Assembly: GCF_023016085.1 (NCBI RefSeq)
Contig: NZ_JALKBF010000001.1
Coordinates: 2,170,001-2,234,000 of the forward strand
DNA length: 64,000 nt
Source: Aliiroseovarius sp. F47248L
GTDB taxonomy: Bacteria > Pseudomonadota > Alphaproteobacteria > Rhodobacterales > Rhodobacteraceae
Reading direction: 5' to 3'
Shown: positions 63,924 through 64,000 of the stretch, piece by piece
How positions within the stretch are numbered: the first letter of the stretch is position 1
How the letters are laid out: each line of letters starts with the position of its first letter
Position numbers and translations under genes: made by a program
Notes under the pieces: model-generated
What the model saw: only the letters and a program-made list of their open reading frames with translations
Told to the model about the DNA's origin: nothing
Database searches by the model: none

Positions 63924-64000
63924 ACTCAAACAGAAACCGAACCAGAGCCTCCGTTACAAAGCGGCCCCACAAGTCCGAAAAACTCTGACGACGGACAGCC

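Noticed and set aside
1..64000. tRNA genes, rRNA genes and CRISPR arrays
   Set aside because: Reading the intergenic stretches showed no cloverleaf with CCA-end context, no rRNA-like sequence and no regularly spaced repeats; a tRNAscan or CRISPR search could confirm.

Overview
The window looks like chromosomal DNA of a marine alphaproteobacterium of the Roseobacter group (Rhodobacteraceae). This rests on gene order, not on a database search. The pointers are the cmk/rpsA/ihfB/lapA/trpF/trpB order, irr facing fabA-fabB-fabI, a metK leader matching the SAM/SAH riboswitch (a motif known mainly from Rhodobacterales), a CtrA-like box between divergent flagellar operons, and MotE beside motA. No tRNA, rRNA or CRISPR array was seen.

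Layout. 1-201: tail of an L-lactate dehydrogenase gene. 218-12908: flagellar block. fliF-fliH-fliN-fliP run leftwards; fliL, a pflI-like gene, motE, motA, a 724-residue exported protein, flhA, fliR, flhB and a FliJ-like coiled-coil gene run rightwards. 12992-17428: rplY, an FkbM methyltransferase, pth, a DUF2332 gene and a membrane-anchored serine hydrolase. 17435-33044: mostly leftward housekeeping genes for tryptophan and aromatic synthesis, ribosomal S1, IHF, CMP kinase, tRNA modification (trmB, miaB), metK, lipoprotein acylation (lnt) and phoH-ybeY-corC. 33192-34602: a conserved hypothetical gene and an FKBP-type isomerase.

34608-38148 is a 3.5-kb transposon with perfect 25-bp terminal inverted repeats. 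It carries an IS1595-type transposase, a GIY-YIG nuclease, a zinc-ribbon protein, a DUF6471 protein, a winged-helix-like protein and a 315-residue membrane-segment protein. It also has repeated motifs that share a core with its ends, and a run of hairpins. It is the most distinctive structure here.

38180-47832: irr and the fabA-fabB-fabI unsaturated fatty acid genes, then catabolic enzymes (two alpha/beta hydrolases, a threonine dehydratase-like enzyme, an EEP-fold hydrolase, a zinc alcohol dehydrogenase, an enolase-superfamily dehydratase). 47938-52823: a GbsR/MarR-type regulator diverging from a three-gene ABC exporter across a promoter with a palindrome at the expected start site. 52824-53515: no convincing gene. 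53516-55456: a degraded-looking metal-response locus with a DUF411 protein, a truncated permease, a Cys-rich small protein and a MerR regulator whose frame holds a TGA at the conserved metal-ligand Cys position.

55633-62886: a complete cluster for uptake and oxidation of an opine or related secondary amine. It has a LysR regulator, a three-subunit flavin/[2Fe-2S] oxidase, a polar amino acid/opine ABC importer and a RidA-family protein. 62970-63923: decayed IS3-family remnant with several in-frame stops and a missing middle.
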